Positions 12,195-24,472 of a stretch of DNA of 64,000 nt are shown one piece after another. The notes beneath the pieces are model-generated. The model did no database searches. It saw only the letters and a program-made list of their open reading frames with translations, and was not told where the DNA came from. The number at the start of each line of letters is the position of its first letter. Position 1 is the first letter of the stretch. Made by a program: the position numbers and the translations under genes. Source of the DNA: Lentinus brumalis. Lineage: Eukaryota > Basidiomycota > Agaricomycetes > Polyporales > Polyporaceae. The stretch lies in NCBI GenBank assembly GCA_001792895.1, contig MARA01000044.1:62001-126000 (forward strand), in the 5' to 3' direction.

Positions 12195-13388
12195 AATGCT
12201 CGAAGAACTATCCGGGACTGAGTGAGTGAGGGAACTCGAGCGCACGGCGCATGGTCTCACTCACTAAAAAGGGGGGGGGGGGGGGGACGATGGTAGTGGA
12301 CAGCAAGATCGATGTCTCCTTTGAATGCAGTCGCGGCTGGGAATGATAAGCCCATTGCATCAGCTTACATAAATTGCACTCACAACGGGCGCGATGGGCG
12401 CAAACATTAAAGGTGGTATGAATCGCGGCGGTAAGGCGACATGATCCATGAAACACATCTCACAGGTCGATACTCGTGGACTATGAACCGTGACCATAGG
12501 CTGGCTTGTGGATCGACGTATAAGTAGTCGGAGAATACCACTCTCGTGCTGCTCAGGAGCCGTCAGTTTCACGACGTACGTCGTCAAATACGAGCAAGGA
12601 TACTGAGGGACAGATGCACCCGTGCTTGTCGAATTGAAGAACGTTTGAAGAGCATCGATAATTGGGTTGTGAGTCTTGATCGGACGAGCTATGTGTGATC
12701 ATCTATAGATACTGTCGTAGAAGGAGGAGTACTCACTGGAAATGAGCGAGTGTTGGTCGCATGTTCGATACGTCCGCTGATGATACTCCCCAATACCCAT
12801 ATGTATGTCTGTGGTCCAGTCGCGTGATGCGCCGCCGGAGGATGCGCGAGTCACCGTCCTAAGCTTCCACTTACATCACCTGTATATGGGCATCAGCTAC
12901 CTGACTGCAGGGATCCGAGGCATTCGTGCAGCTCGCACTTACTTCCACAGCATAACTCAGCCCCATCATGAGATGCGTCCTGCACAACGTCCAGAGCATT
13001 CATTGACAAGTCCTTCCGGCCAGTATCGCCTGCTTGATAGAGAACCCAAACATGAGGTCAGGCTGCGACCTGAAGGCGGGTTTGGGATGCTGCGTCTGTG
13101 GCGTACCCCCGTGGACGCACGACGATTTGACTTTGCGCGAGGCTACAGCAAGTGCTTGGACCCTATGCTGACCGGTGGAGTACACATGTCTATCTGCGCA
13201 CGGTTCACGACGGACGGAGAAACAGCGTGTCATTGTGAAACGGGACAGGTAAGTGAGGCCTAGGACGTGTGTCCGCAATGTTTATACAACCTGGACAACC
13301 AATTGACCCGTCAGTACTCAACACTTGCGCGACAAGAGCGTAGACGCACCAGCATGCGCAAGAACAGGTACCATGATGGTGAGCACTG
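12195..13388. other. Intergenic region; upstream sequence of copy A with a 16-nt poly-G tract
   Basis: I see no gene here. Bases from 12195 to about 12430 are homologous, inverted, to the sequence upstream of copy B (about 24230-24472). The run of 16 G at 12271-12286 corresponds to only four C at the aligned place in copy B. Confidence 0.6.
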
Positions 13389-14276
13389 TCATGACTTCGC
13401 AGCCTTCCTCGCCTTCGCCGCTTCCCGATTGCGCTTCAGAGCCTCCAACTTGCTCTTCAGCACCGACACCCTCGCGTCCGCTTCCTCCTGCGCCTGCTCC
13501 TCCTCCAGCAGCCGGTCCATGATCAGCTCGCGTTCATCTTGCTCCTTCCGCCGTCGCTTCGCCTCCTCGTCCAGCTGCCCCTCCTTCTCCCCCTCCCCGC
13601 CGTCTTCCGCACCAGCCGCGGAAGGGAAACCTTGTGGGACCTCCTCAGAGAGCACGGCCTCCGCCGCGACCGTCGCGCGCTCGTACGTCTCGTGGTAGTC
13701 CGGCGCGTTGATCACTGACTGCTGGAACCGCTGCCACTCGAGATCGAGCACGTCTTGCTTTCCGTCCGCTTGCGCTGGTGCCTGCGCGCCGTCTGCTCCG
13801 TCTTCATCCTCATCCTCCTCGGCTGGGGGCGGCGCCATGGACGGGTCGGAGAAGAAGTCCGCCGGGAGCCCAACCCGTCCCGCGTTCGCAGCTGCAGCCC
13901 GAGATGTGGATGTTGCTGTCGGGGCAGTGGGGACAGTACGGGGTTCCTCGCTCTCCGTCCGTCTCCGCTTCGCGTCGCCCATCGGCGTATCCTCGTCCCC
14001 TTCCTCCTCGTCCTCGTCCACCTCCATCGCTTTCCGCTTCAGACTCTCCTGCTCCTCCGCGGCCCGCTGTGCCTCTCGCGCCCGTTCCTCACGTAGACGT
14101 GCTGCGTTCGTGCGGTGTATCTTGCTCCCGATGTGGCCCTCCCATGCTGTCGCGTGCTTGACGGTCGTACCGCAGGCTACGCAGCGTAGCTGTCCTGATG
14201 ATGTGTATGAAGCTAGAGGATGTGTGATACGGACTTCCTGGCGTTTCGCTTTGAGTAGGGCACGTACGTCGGCCAT
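13389..14276 (-). CDS. ZNF830/CCDC16-like C2H2 zinc-finger coiled-coil protein
   Basis: Intronless 295-residue protein. Near residue 30 it has a U1-type C2H2 finger (CVACG-x11-H-x5-H, with WEGHIGSKIH). It is followed by an acidic/basic charged region with a KRKAMEVDEDEEE stretch, a conserved GLPADFFSDP motif, the WQRFQQ region near residue 190, and a long C-terminal coiled coil ending KARKAAKS. This order matches the ZNF830 family, nuclear proteins linked to pre-mRNA splicing and genome stability. A broken inverted copy of this gene lies at about 23530-23766. Confidence in the family is good; the role in this fungus is inferred. Confidence 0.85.
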   Translation of the reverse strand: MADVRALLKAKRQEVRITHPLASYTSSGQLRCVACGTTVKHATAWEGHIGSKIHRTNAARLREERAREAQRAAEEQESLKRKAMEVDEDEEEGDEDTPMGDAKRRRTESEEPRTVPTAPTATSTSRAAAANAGRVGLPADFFSDPSMAPPPAEEDEDEDGADGAQAPAQADGKQDVLDLEWQRFQQSVINAPDYHETYERATVAAEAVLSEEVPQGFPSAAGAEDGGEGEKEGQLDEEAKRRRKEQDERELIMDRLLEEEQAQEEADARVSVLKSKLEALKRNREAAKARKAAKS

Positions 14277-14522
14277 GATCGCGGGTCGGTGTGTTGGCAG
14301 TGAGTACAGACAGCAGACAGTGCAGAAGTTGAACTCGGGGTGGCTGAGAATGACGATGTCACACGCGCTTCAGGCGAGGATACACGGAAACATGCTCGAT
14401 TACATAAGCAATAGTCGTTCCGACATAGCAGAAAGTGTACGCTAACAGAGTGTCTATCCCATATGAGCACCAACTCGTGCAGGTTGTTCTCCAAGCGAGA
14501 TTTTGCGGGGACAGCAGACAGC

Positions 14523-16261
14523 TTATGCGGTCTTGTCCTTGAAAATCTTCTTGATCGCCTCAGTCGAGTAGGACTTGGGGCGCTCGAGGGCTGTAGGACG
14601 CCAGGTCAGATATTGCGTCAACACCAACACAGAAGAGAAACTTACGAGCACCGAGGGCACGGTCCCAGATGAGCTGCGAAGCGACACCGAACGCACGCGA
14701 GACACCGAAGAGAACAGTGTAGAAGTTCATCTGGTTGAGGCCGTAGTGCGTCAGGAGAACACCGGAGTGCGCATCGACGTTAGGCCAGGGGTTCTTCGCC
14801 TTGCCAGCCTCGAGGAGGACACCAGGGACGATGTTGTACACCTGGTTGACGAGCTTGAACAGGGGGTTCTCAGGCAGGTGCTTGAGGGCGAACTCGCGCT
14901 GTGCCATGTAGCGCGGGTCGGTCTTGCGGAGGACAGCGTGACCGTAGCCAGGAACAACCTGGCCAGCCTTGAGCGTCGACCAGACGTACTCGCGGACGGC
15001 ATCGTCAGACGCGTTCTCGCCGATCTTGGACTGCATCTTGCGGAGCCAGATGAGCACCTCCTGGTTGGCAAGGCCGTGGAGCGGGCCGGCGAGACCGTTC
15101 AGGGAAGCACCGAACGCGAGGAAGGGGTCCGAGAGCGCGGAGCCGACGAGCTTGCCGGTGTGCGCGGAGACGTTACCACCCTCGTGGTCGGAGTGGATGG
15201 TGATGTAGAGACGCATGAGCTCAACGAAGTCGGGCTTGTCCGCGAAGCCGAGGAGGTTGGCAAGGTTGTACGAGTAGTCCTTGTCGGCGTCGATGGCGGG
15301 GAGCTTGCCGCCGCCGTAGACGTTGCGGTAGATGCGACCAGCGATGTTGGGGAGCTTGGCAATCAAGTCCATAGCATCCTCGAAGGTGGGCTGCCAGTAC
15401 TCCTTCTTGGAGATGCCCTGCTGGTACGCCTTGGCAAATGCCGAATCGTGGTTGAGCTATATCGAGAAGAGAGATCCGGCGTCAACGCGTGCCCAGGATG
15501 GATGACGTCAAAACATACCGCGGTGACAGCCAGGGAGAACTGGGACATGGGGTGGAGGGTGGGCGGGCAGCGGTCGAGGATCTCCTCAACGAAGGAGGGG
15601 AGGGAGGAGCGGGCAGCCCAGTCCTTGGAGAGGGCGGTGACCTGCTCCTGCGTGGGGATCTCGCCGGTCAAGAGAAGCCAGAAGAGACCCTCGGGCAGGG
15701 GCTCAGACCCACCAGGGGCCTTGGGGAGGGCCTGCTGGATCTCAGGGATAGACTTGCCACGGAAGCGAATGCCCTCGTCTGCATGGGGGTAAGTTGCCGG
15801 ACAGACGCCGGAAATAGAACGGGATGCCACGTACCAGCATCGAGGACAGAGCCGTCCCAGATGAGAGCGGGGAGACCACGCATGCCACTGGAGAGCGGAC
15901 TTTGAGCGGGGCATAGACATGGTGAGTTAGAGCCGGACGCACCCGTAGAGCTGATCAACGAGGACGGGTCCGAAGGACTTTTTGCCGTGCTCCGCACGCG
16001 TCGCTTTCACCTAATGCGACCGATGAGGGCGAGACCAGACGCAGACCCCACGGGGACGTACATTTTCGATTTCAGCGGGGATGAGCTCGGCAAGACGCTC
16101 CTTGAGGGTCTGTGCCTTGGCAGAGGTCGAGGCGAATCTGGCCGAACGCGCGAGGGCGGATCGGCGAGACTGTGACGCAATGAGCAACGCGGTCCCGTGC
16201 ACGCGCGACGGGGTAGACGACGTACCTGCTGGACGGCGGAACGGAGGGCGGCGGAGGACAT
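14523..16261 (-). CDS. Mitochondrial citrate synthase
   Basis: Starts [12 protein letters not shown] at 16261; the next exon continues with an arginine/serine-rich stretch ([13 protein letters not shown]), a mitochondrial targeting sequence. The body includes [24 protein letters not shown] and LLLTGEIPT, the active-site histidines in [11 protein letters not shown] and [15 protein letters not shown], the catalytic aspartate in NVDAHSG, and [21 protein letters not shown]. The last exon ends [21 protein letters not shown] at 14523. The enzyme condenses acetyl-CoA with oxaloacetate in the mitochondrial matrix to begin the TCA cycle. The promoter is shared head-to-head with TRM8. Confidence 0.97.
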
Positions 16262-17369
<1,108 letters not shown>

Positions 17370-17449
17370 CTGGCCTGAGCTGCCTCGCGTGCATGTACTC
17401 GACTTCGACCTTGATGAGGAACTTGACACGAAAGTGCAGGTAATGGAAG

Positions 17450-18397
17450 TCATATTGACTCCCCCATGAACACATCTCTGTCCCGCTCGTCTACTACACC
17501 GGGCTTCGAGCCTGCATCTATCGCCCCGACGAGTGCAACCGTGCGCTCCTTCACCGCCGCCTTCATCTCCTTGTGGATCGTCTGCCCCGCCTCGCACGCG
17601 AGCTCGAACAGCTCCCGGAACCGCTCGACATGCAACCGCGTCTCCATCGTCACCAGCGTGACCTTCCGTGTCCGGGGCATCACCGCGACAGTCATGTGCG
17701 GGACGTCGTTCTCCTCTAGCGTCGTGAGATCGAGCAGAGGCGAGGTAGAGTGCACGCCCCCTGTCACGGCGCAGACAAAGTCGTGCAAGGGCACCCCAGC
17801 GGTGATGAGCGCGAGCGTGGTGGCGTTGATGCAGGCGGGGAGGAGGGAGCCGTCTTGCTGGATGACGTGGATGTAGATGTCGATTTGGGAACGCGGGTAG
17901 AGAGTCGTCTGTACCACGGGCTCGAAGGTGGAGGCAATCATGGCGGAGAGCTCGAGTATCCGTCTGTATGCTTGAAACGCATGAGCCTGGTGTTTGGCAC
18001 GAGAATAAAACGACGCAGGAGGGCAGACGCGTGATAGACGGTATGAACGGGAGCACACTCACCTGTCGGCACGCGAACGTTTTCGACGGTCCCCGGTGCT
18101 GAAGGGAGCCACGCTCATCTCGACGTTCAGTACAGCCCGGTCGTGCAGGGTTTGAGACCGCATTTTTGCCTCTCTAGGGCCAAATACAGTGACAAGAACC
18201 TGCGTGAGTCCGTGGGTGATCATGGCAGAGCCGTCCGCGGTGCCTTGCTGGGAGAGGTCTATGGTGATGTCGCGCAGCTCGTACTGCTTCCGCCCGTCGG
18301 AGCGGAAGCCACCGTCGTTGAGGATCTCTATTCGTGAGCTCTGCACACGTAGTTAGTTTCTACCATCCAAGGAGAGGATGCCAAATGAACCGACCAT
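17450..18397 (-). CDS. RRP41: Exosome complex subunit RRP41 (RNase PH fold)
   Basis: The second exon starts SSRIEILNDGGFRSDGRK, the conserved RRP41 opening. It is preceded by a clear branch point (ACTAAC) and acceptor (GTGCAG). The likely first exon is only the ATG at 18395-18397 with a weak GTCGGT donor, giving MSSRIEILNDGG; this start is an inference. Further signatures are GSAMITHGLTQVLVTVFGP, RAVLNVEMSVAPFS, and after an intron YPRSQIDIYIHVIQQDGS, ACINATTLALITAGV, DFVCAVTGGV. The C-terminus is DRDVFMGESI-stop. RRP41 is part of the hexameric ring of the RNA exosome, which degrades and trims RNA 3' to 5'. Confidence 0.93.
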
Positions 18398-18602
18398 GGT
18401 GAACGGAGAGAAAGGAACTGCTGCAGCCACCCCAGCCTCGGGAAATGCTTTCGATCGAAGATGCGCGCGAGATCTGCGATCCAGCGCGGGTAGGTTAGGG
18501 TTTGATGACACTCCGGCCATGGTCAGCTACTTATCTCTCTGTACTTACTCGGGAGTCGGCACTCTCCTTCGTACCACCACCACCAGTCAAGACATCGCAA
18601 GC
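18398..18602. promoter_or_regulatory. Divergent promoter, RRP41 / nicotinate phosphoribosyltransferase
   Basis: 205 bp between the two inferred start codons. No individual site is identified with confidence. Confidence 0.4.
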
Positions 18603-20457
18603 ATGGCTGCGGCCGCGCGCGACTTGATTTTTCCGGCATCGCTGCTGGACACGGACTTGTACAAGGTGTGCACACGAGCTCGACGTTACTCCGACGCGAA
18701 CTGACTTCGACGTCATCTCTACAGTTCACTATGCAGCAAGCTGTGCTGCAGCACTTTCCCCGAGTGGAAGGGACGTACAGGTTCACCCACCGTGACAAGA
18801 ACGTCTACTTCACCCGGGAATGCTTCGACCACTTCAAGCGATCCGTTGTCCGTGAGCCTTCATGCGCCGGCAGCTATGAACGTTCGTCTCATCTGACTGG
18901 GCTGCAGAGTTTGACAAGATCGCGTTGACCAAGGACGAGCGGACGTGGCTTGAGGACCGATGTCCGTACTTTACGCCGCAGTATCTGGACTTTCTCGAAG
19001 CGTATCGGTTCAAGCCCGACCAGCTTCGTCTGGAATTCGAGCCCATCCCGGAAGACGTGGAGAAGAACGCCAACGGTGACCTAGGCGCGAGGGGACATAT
19101 ATATATCGACGCAGTCGGCCCCTGGGAAGAGACTATCCTTTGGGAGGTTCCGCTCATGGCCTGCCTCAGCGAGATTTACTTCACAACTACCGACACAGAT
19201 TGGGACTACGAAGGCCAGGAAGGTGTGCATCGCGCCTCAGGTCAACCCTATTTATGCTTATGGTATCGTTCACCGTAGAGGCCGCCTATGAGAAGGCTGC
19301 GACGCTTCTGAAGGCTGGCTGCGTCTTCAGCGAGTTTGGAACCCGGAGAAGACGGTCGTACCGAACGCAGCGCCTCGTCATGGAGGCGATCCTTAAGGCT
19401 GCCAAGGACCACCCAGGCAGTGGAGGGGTAAACGGGACGAGTAACGTGCTTAATTCACAGCTGATCGAGCCTTCTGCACATCGAGGCTGACGAGTAAGGG
19501 GTAGATGCACTTCGCAAAGGAGTTCGGCGTGGCCCCTGTAGGGACGATTGCACAGTAAGTTCCGGATGCGTACACCGTCATACCCGCTGATCCCTTGTCC
19601 TCTCTCAGCGAATGGTTCATGGGTGTAAGGAAATCTGTCGCTAATATCATTGGCAATTTGACTGACGGCGCGTAGGTGGGTGCTCTGAGAGGCTACGAGC
19701 ACGCAAACGCTACCGCACTCGAGCTATGGGAGAAGACGTACCCGAACGTCCTCCAGATCGCACTTACCGACACCTTCTCCACCGAAGCATTCTATAAGGT
19801 CTGATGCATATCCCCTTTCCTCGATATGCCCGACCAGCGCCCTTCGTTGCTGACATCTTGAACGCAACAATGCCCAGGACTTCATCGCGAATCCGCACTT
19901 CGCACAGCAGTGGACCGGGCTGCGGCAAGACTCGGGCGACCCGTTCATCTACGCACCACGCGCAAAGCAGGTGTACGAGCAACTCGGCGTGGACTACACG
20001 AAGAAAGTGATCATCTTCTCGGACGCGCTGAATGTGGAGAAGGCGCTGAAGCTGAAGAAGCAGTGCGACGAACTCGGCTTCAAGTGTGCGTCATCCTGTT
20101 CTGATAGTTCCATTGCGCATGTCCCAGAGGTGACTGATGCATGTGGCTTGCCACAGGTTCGTTCGGAATTGGGACGTCGCTGTCTAATGATTTCACGAAA
20201 AAGTCGAGTGGTGGGAAGGAGAAGAGCAAGGCGTTGAACATGGTGATCAAGCTGTCGAGCGTGGACGGCAAGCCGACGGTCAAGATCAGCGACGAGAACA
20301 CCAAGGTGCGTCTCGAAACATTCATATCTGCGCATGCTTGGAAGTAGCCGACTCATGGGTGGCGATTTGCGTGCAGAACACCGGTGACAGGGAGACAGTC
20401 CTGCTCGTCAAGAAAATCTTCCAAATACCGATCACGGACCAGGATCAGACGGTGTAG
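18603..20457 (+). CDS. NPT1: Nicotinate phosphoribosyltransferase
   Basis: Starts MAAAARDLIFPASLLDTDLYK at 18603; many small introns follow. The DTDLYK-FTMQQAVLQHFP opening, VFSEFGTRRRRS, EWFMG, IALTDTFSTEAF and WTGLRQDSGDPF are conserved substrate-binding and catalytic segments of NAPRTase. Later come KVIIFSDALNVEKAL and FGIGTSLSNDF. The protein ends VLLVKKIFQIP...DQTV-stop at 20455-20457. The enzyme makes nicotinate mononucleotide from nicotinic acid and PRPP in the NAD salvage pathway. Confidence 0.95.
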
Positions 20458-20685
20458 TGGGTCATGGTCATTCCAAGTTCACTCCGTAGACGAACAGAAA
20501 GAGTAGGTTTGCATTTGATGCCACTGTATCGGTAGAATAGATGAAGGCGAGTGATTAGGCTCTTGAGAGATGCCATGTAGACCAAATTCCGCGCGTTCGC
20601 ATCCATAGGCCTTGGCCCTGCAAGGGATTTGCTCTGGCACAGTGCGGAGTATCTATGTGTGCTGTGAACCGGCTCGTTCGGACTG

Positions 20686-21940
20686 CTATCGAGCCTGGGT
20701 GGCCTGAAGACGGCGCAAGACATAGTGGAGGACGTCCGCGGACTCACCACCCTCCAATAGCACAGGGTCCCGCTCCATCCGGCGGTGAATATCGTCAAGA
20801 TACTCGGCGGCTCCAGACAAGTGTGCGATTCGACAGCATGCAGCGTGTATGCGGAGGTACTTGGCGTCGGGCAGGGCAAGGTTGTGATGCGTCACGAACT
20901 GCACCTCTTGTGGGAAGTGGGCGACCTGCTGGACGCGGGGCGCGACCTGGATGCGGTAAAAGTCTTTCTGCGCGAGTCGAAAGAAGCATGTAAGCATGGT
21001 AAGGTCGGCGACCGATGCTTGCAAGACGCAGAGACCGTGAGGACGCACCTTGCCTTCGACTTCTTCGAACCACAGGAGCATTCTGTCCATGAAGACGCGC
21101 ACATTGTGCTCAAGCGTCAGGACATTCTCGAGCCGATGGATGTTGACTCCTCGAAGATGCTCCTCAAGCCCTGTGTAGCCGAACCGTTCCAGTGTCATCC
21201 AAAGTATCCTGGCGGTCTCGAGGTGCTCGTAAGTGCCAAGCACTTCCGGGAAAATGTAGCAGCATCGGGTGCCTCTGACTTGTGCTGGTGGTTCCCCATC
21301 TTGCAAGCTCGGGTCCTGCAGGAAACTGTTGAGATCAAGTACACCCGTCACCATGCAACGGTGCTTGTCCCGCAGGAGGGCCTGAATAAAGGGTGCACAC
21401 CGTGAGTACTCAGTACTCAGTACTGCACAATGAAAGGGTTCGCGACTCAGCACACCTGAGCTTTGGCAGCTGAGTGGTCCTCCGGGCTCTGCACCCGATT
21501 ATCCGTGACCGCCTTCAGCAAGCGGTCGAAAGTAGCCCTAGAAGGTGGATCCGAACGTGATAAAAACTCATTATCGGGCTTTCTAACTGTACAAGGTCAA
21601 TTTTTCGTATCTGAGTACCTGAGGTTGGACTTAGGGGCTCACAGAGGGTCAAGACGTGATCAATGTACAAGCCACCGAGCTCATACAAGGCTTCGTGCAT
21701 ATTGGGATGGTCCTTGCAGGAGACAATCTCGGCCCGTACAGCAGAGTGGTCTTGGCCTAATGAGGGATGAAGGAAGAGGTAGCCGACCACCCGGGCGTCG
21801 ATGAGGTGCTTTTCGTGACCAGCGGCTTGCGCTGCAGCTTCGGCTGCGAGGATGATCTCATAGAGGCGACGAGCGTCGTCATACTGAGACGATATATGAT
21901 AGTTTGCCAGGGCTTCTTCTGCCGTTGGTAGAGCGGGCAT
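20686..21940 (-). CDS. HNH-family protein (basidiomycete expanded family), catalytic motif altered
   Basis: The first exon starts MPALPTAEEALANYHISSQ at 21940. A short middle exon (PSRATFDRLLKAVTD...DHSAAKAQ) joins in frame to ALLRDKHRCMVTGVLDL, the typical opening of the HNH_2-like family abundant in mushrooms. The conserved tail ILWMTLERFGYTG, GVNIHRLENVLTL, LLWFEEVEG and YLRIHAACCRIAHLSGAAEYL is present. The segment usually read as AHIF is here CYIF, so the histidine expected for metal or catalysis appears to be replaced by tyrosine. The family's role is poorly known, and activity is doubtful for this member. The last intron holds a threefold AGTACTC-like microrepeat (about 21404-21424). 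Confidence 0.8.
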
Positions 21941-22318
21941 GTCGAGGTGAGATACAATTTGTTGAGGTGGAAGTTGAGTTGAAGTTGAACGAAGCCTGAT
22001 CCGGCAGAGACCAGCCTTCTATATCAACGGCAACCCTTCACAAGGCCGGATACCGGGAGCACGTCGAGTGTTTGTACGCAGAGATCGCAAGCGACACATC
22101 ACCGTAGCAATGTAGAGGCCAAGCCCGTTCGATGACTGGATTGGTCAAGGCATCTGCGTTTAGTTCGACAGCTGGTGTCGGAGCGCGTTGATCCAAAAAG
22201 TCCACGTAGTCTCCATGTACACATGTATATACTACACATCCGCAGTCCGTATCCAAGAGAGCACATCATCTATATTATAGCATGCGGAGCATCAACATGT
22301 ATGACCTAGATGGAACAC

Positions 22319-23286
22319 TTAGAAGATGGCATTGACGATACCGCTGCCTATAGCAGCACCTGTGAAAGACAGTCAGCGCGCACACCTCCGCTGAAACCCA
22401 CCATCACGCACCAGCACCGAAGCCAACGCCGCCCGCGGCCGAGGTCGCCATCGTACTGCCAAGCTTGCCAAACTTGTTCTTCTTAGGAGGTTGCTCAGGC
22501 GCCTGCTGCACCTGCACCGGGGCAGGGGACTGCATGACCATCGGGGCCGGAGGGGGAGGCGCGTAATGCGACTGGTACAGCGCTGCCTTCTCCGGGTTCG
22601 AGGGCATGCCGTACTGCTGGGGCGGGCCCGGGGGCGGCGGCGAGTAGTACGACGGAGCGGACGAGACGGGCATCATTGGCATAGACGGGGGCGGCGGAGA
22701 CGCGCCAGCAGCCGCGCGCGAGTCAATCTTCTCGACGTGGTTGGAGGGGAAGAGACCCTGCTTGCCGCGGCACTTGCCCGTCCACCAGTCGCTGTTAGTC
22801 TCGTCGACGATTTCGACAATCTCTCCTGCGGAGAACGAGAGGTCGTTGGGTTCCTGCCAAGGGGTCAACTGGAATGAGCTGATGCACCGGTATGGCGGGG
22901 CAGGGGTGACAGGTCGCGGACAAGAAAGAGGAGGAGAGTAAGCGGGGAGTTGTAAGCCGGACGTACCCTTCCGTCTTCGTTGTATGCCCAGAGGGCGCGC
23001 GCCTGTTGGACGTTGTGTCGCGCAGGAGGGGAGGAATGCGGCGAGCAGGCTCGGGCGTGCGCGCGGGGCCAACCGCAAGATTGTTCATGCTCGTAGCCAG
23101 AGTGTCTGTCGATGAGGCCGCGGAGGAGCTCGCAGGACCTTGGGAGAGACGGGTGATGAGCTCCGCAGCTTCTGTGGGCGAGATGTAGTTCTGGGCAGCT
23201 AAGAAAGAGATGTTCTGCTGGGTCTGCGAGAGGACATGCGCCAGCAGCGCAGCCGTAGCAGGATCTGAGGGTGTCGAGATGGGCAT
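22319..23286 (-). CDS. SH3-domain protein, LSB1/PIN3-like
   Basis: Starts MPISTPSDPATAALLAHVLS at 23286; an N-terminal helical region reads QNISFLAAQNYISPTEAAEL. The SH3 domain (about residues 100-160) is split by an intron: ARALWAYNEDG, then DLSFSAGEIVEIVDE, DWWTGKCRGKQGLFPSNHVEKI. A proline-rich segment (PPPPSMPMMP, YYSPPPPGPP, YAPPPPAP) and a basic/glycine C-terminus (KKNKFGKLGSTMATSA...GSGIVNAIF-stop at 22319) follow. The architecture matches yeast LSB1/LSB2 (PIN3), which bind the actin regulator Las17/WASP. The actin role is inferred from family; ARPC2 elsewhere in the window belongs to the same process. Confidence 0.85.
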
Positions 23287-23529
23287 CGGAGGTCGATGGT
23301 GAGTGTAGAGGACGGAGGAAGGCTATGTACACATGCCGACCCATACTGCAGGCGCCTATTATGCATGCATAGCACGGTACGCCACTGCCAGCGTCACGGA
23401 GATGCCTTCCTGCCACAACGTATGTATGACTTTCTCATCTTCGTGCACTGTGCCCAGACTTTGCCCTCCATACTCCTGCACTGCTGCATCTTCCGAAGGG
23501 TGGAAATGGGATAGCAGGACAGCTGCGGT

Positions 23530-23766
23530 GTCGCTTGCAGTACAAACATAAAGTCTCGTACGTGAAGAACAGGCGCGAGTGGTGCGGCGCGCCGCGGCGG
23601 AGAAGGAAAGTCTGAAGCCGGAAGCAATGGAGGTCGACGAAGACGAAGGTGCTGGAGGAGCAGCAGACGCAGAGCAAGCAGACGCGAGGGTATTCCCGCT
23701 GAAGCTAAAGAGCAAGCTGGAGGATCTGAAGCACACGCGGCGAAGACAAGAAGGCGGCGAGGTCAT
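23530..23766 (+). pseudogene. Truncated inverted copy of the ZNF830-like gene
   Basis: Bases in this interval match, inverted, two separated parts of the intact gene at 13389-14276: the REAQRAAEE/SLKRKAMEVDEDE region and the C-terminal ADARVSVLKSKLEALK coiled coil, ending at the same GAAGTCATGA-like stop region (here GAGGTCATGA). The zinc finger and the central several hundred bases are missing. No start codon in a full frame is left. It lies in the same order and relative orientation to copy B as the intact gene has to copy A, so it was copied in the same event. Confidence 0.8.
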
Positions 23767-24472
23767 GACGCCATGGTGCCCGTCCTCGCGCATGTCGAGC
23801 ACCTGCTGTATTCCCGTGCAAATTGAAACCGTCTCGCGTTCACCGGAACATGTATGGATGCGCCGTCCCCACCGCGCCTTCATTCGACTAACTGGCTGTC
23901 AACGGGCGTACTCGATGTGACACTCCCCCAATAAGTGAGCACTCTGCCGCCTTCACCGACTCTCTTCATGTAGGCTCACATACAGCTCGCTCACAAAGGA
24001 CTCCTATCCGATGATGTATGTCGCGAATCTGACGGGTACTCGGTACTCAGCAGCACGAGAACCGAATCCGACCTAGGTCGATTGACAACAAGTCCGCCCA
24101 TGTTCCACGGTTCAGCTCACAAGTATCGACCTGCGAACTGTGACATGTGAACCACGTCCATGATACGCGCTGTGCGCCGATCTACCGACTTGTAGAGGTC
24201 TTTCGACAAGCTCTTCAGGAAGCAGGGCGCTGCCGTCGCCTACATGGGCATGTGGTAGGTGATACATGCCGCCTTTGACATTTACGCCCATCGCGCTCGT
24301 GAGTGCAATTTATGTAAGTAGATGCAACGGGTCTAATATCCCCGGCTGCGATTGCATACAAAGGAGACATCGAACTTGCTGTCGACCATCGTCACCCCTT
24401 GGTGAGTGAGGCCGTGCACCATACGCTCGATTGCCTCCACTCACTTGTTTCTCGAATCAGTCTTCGGGCATC

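Noticed and set aside
14575..15792. 405-codon open frame on the plus strand
   Set aside because: Antisense to citrate synthase; composed of E/V/R/L-rich sequence typical of the reverse frame of GC-rich coding DNA.
21404..21424. Triplicated AGTACTC as a regulatory repeat
   Set aside because: It is a short microrepeat within an intron of the HNH gene, too short to assign meaning.
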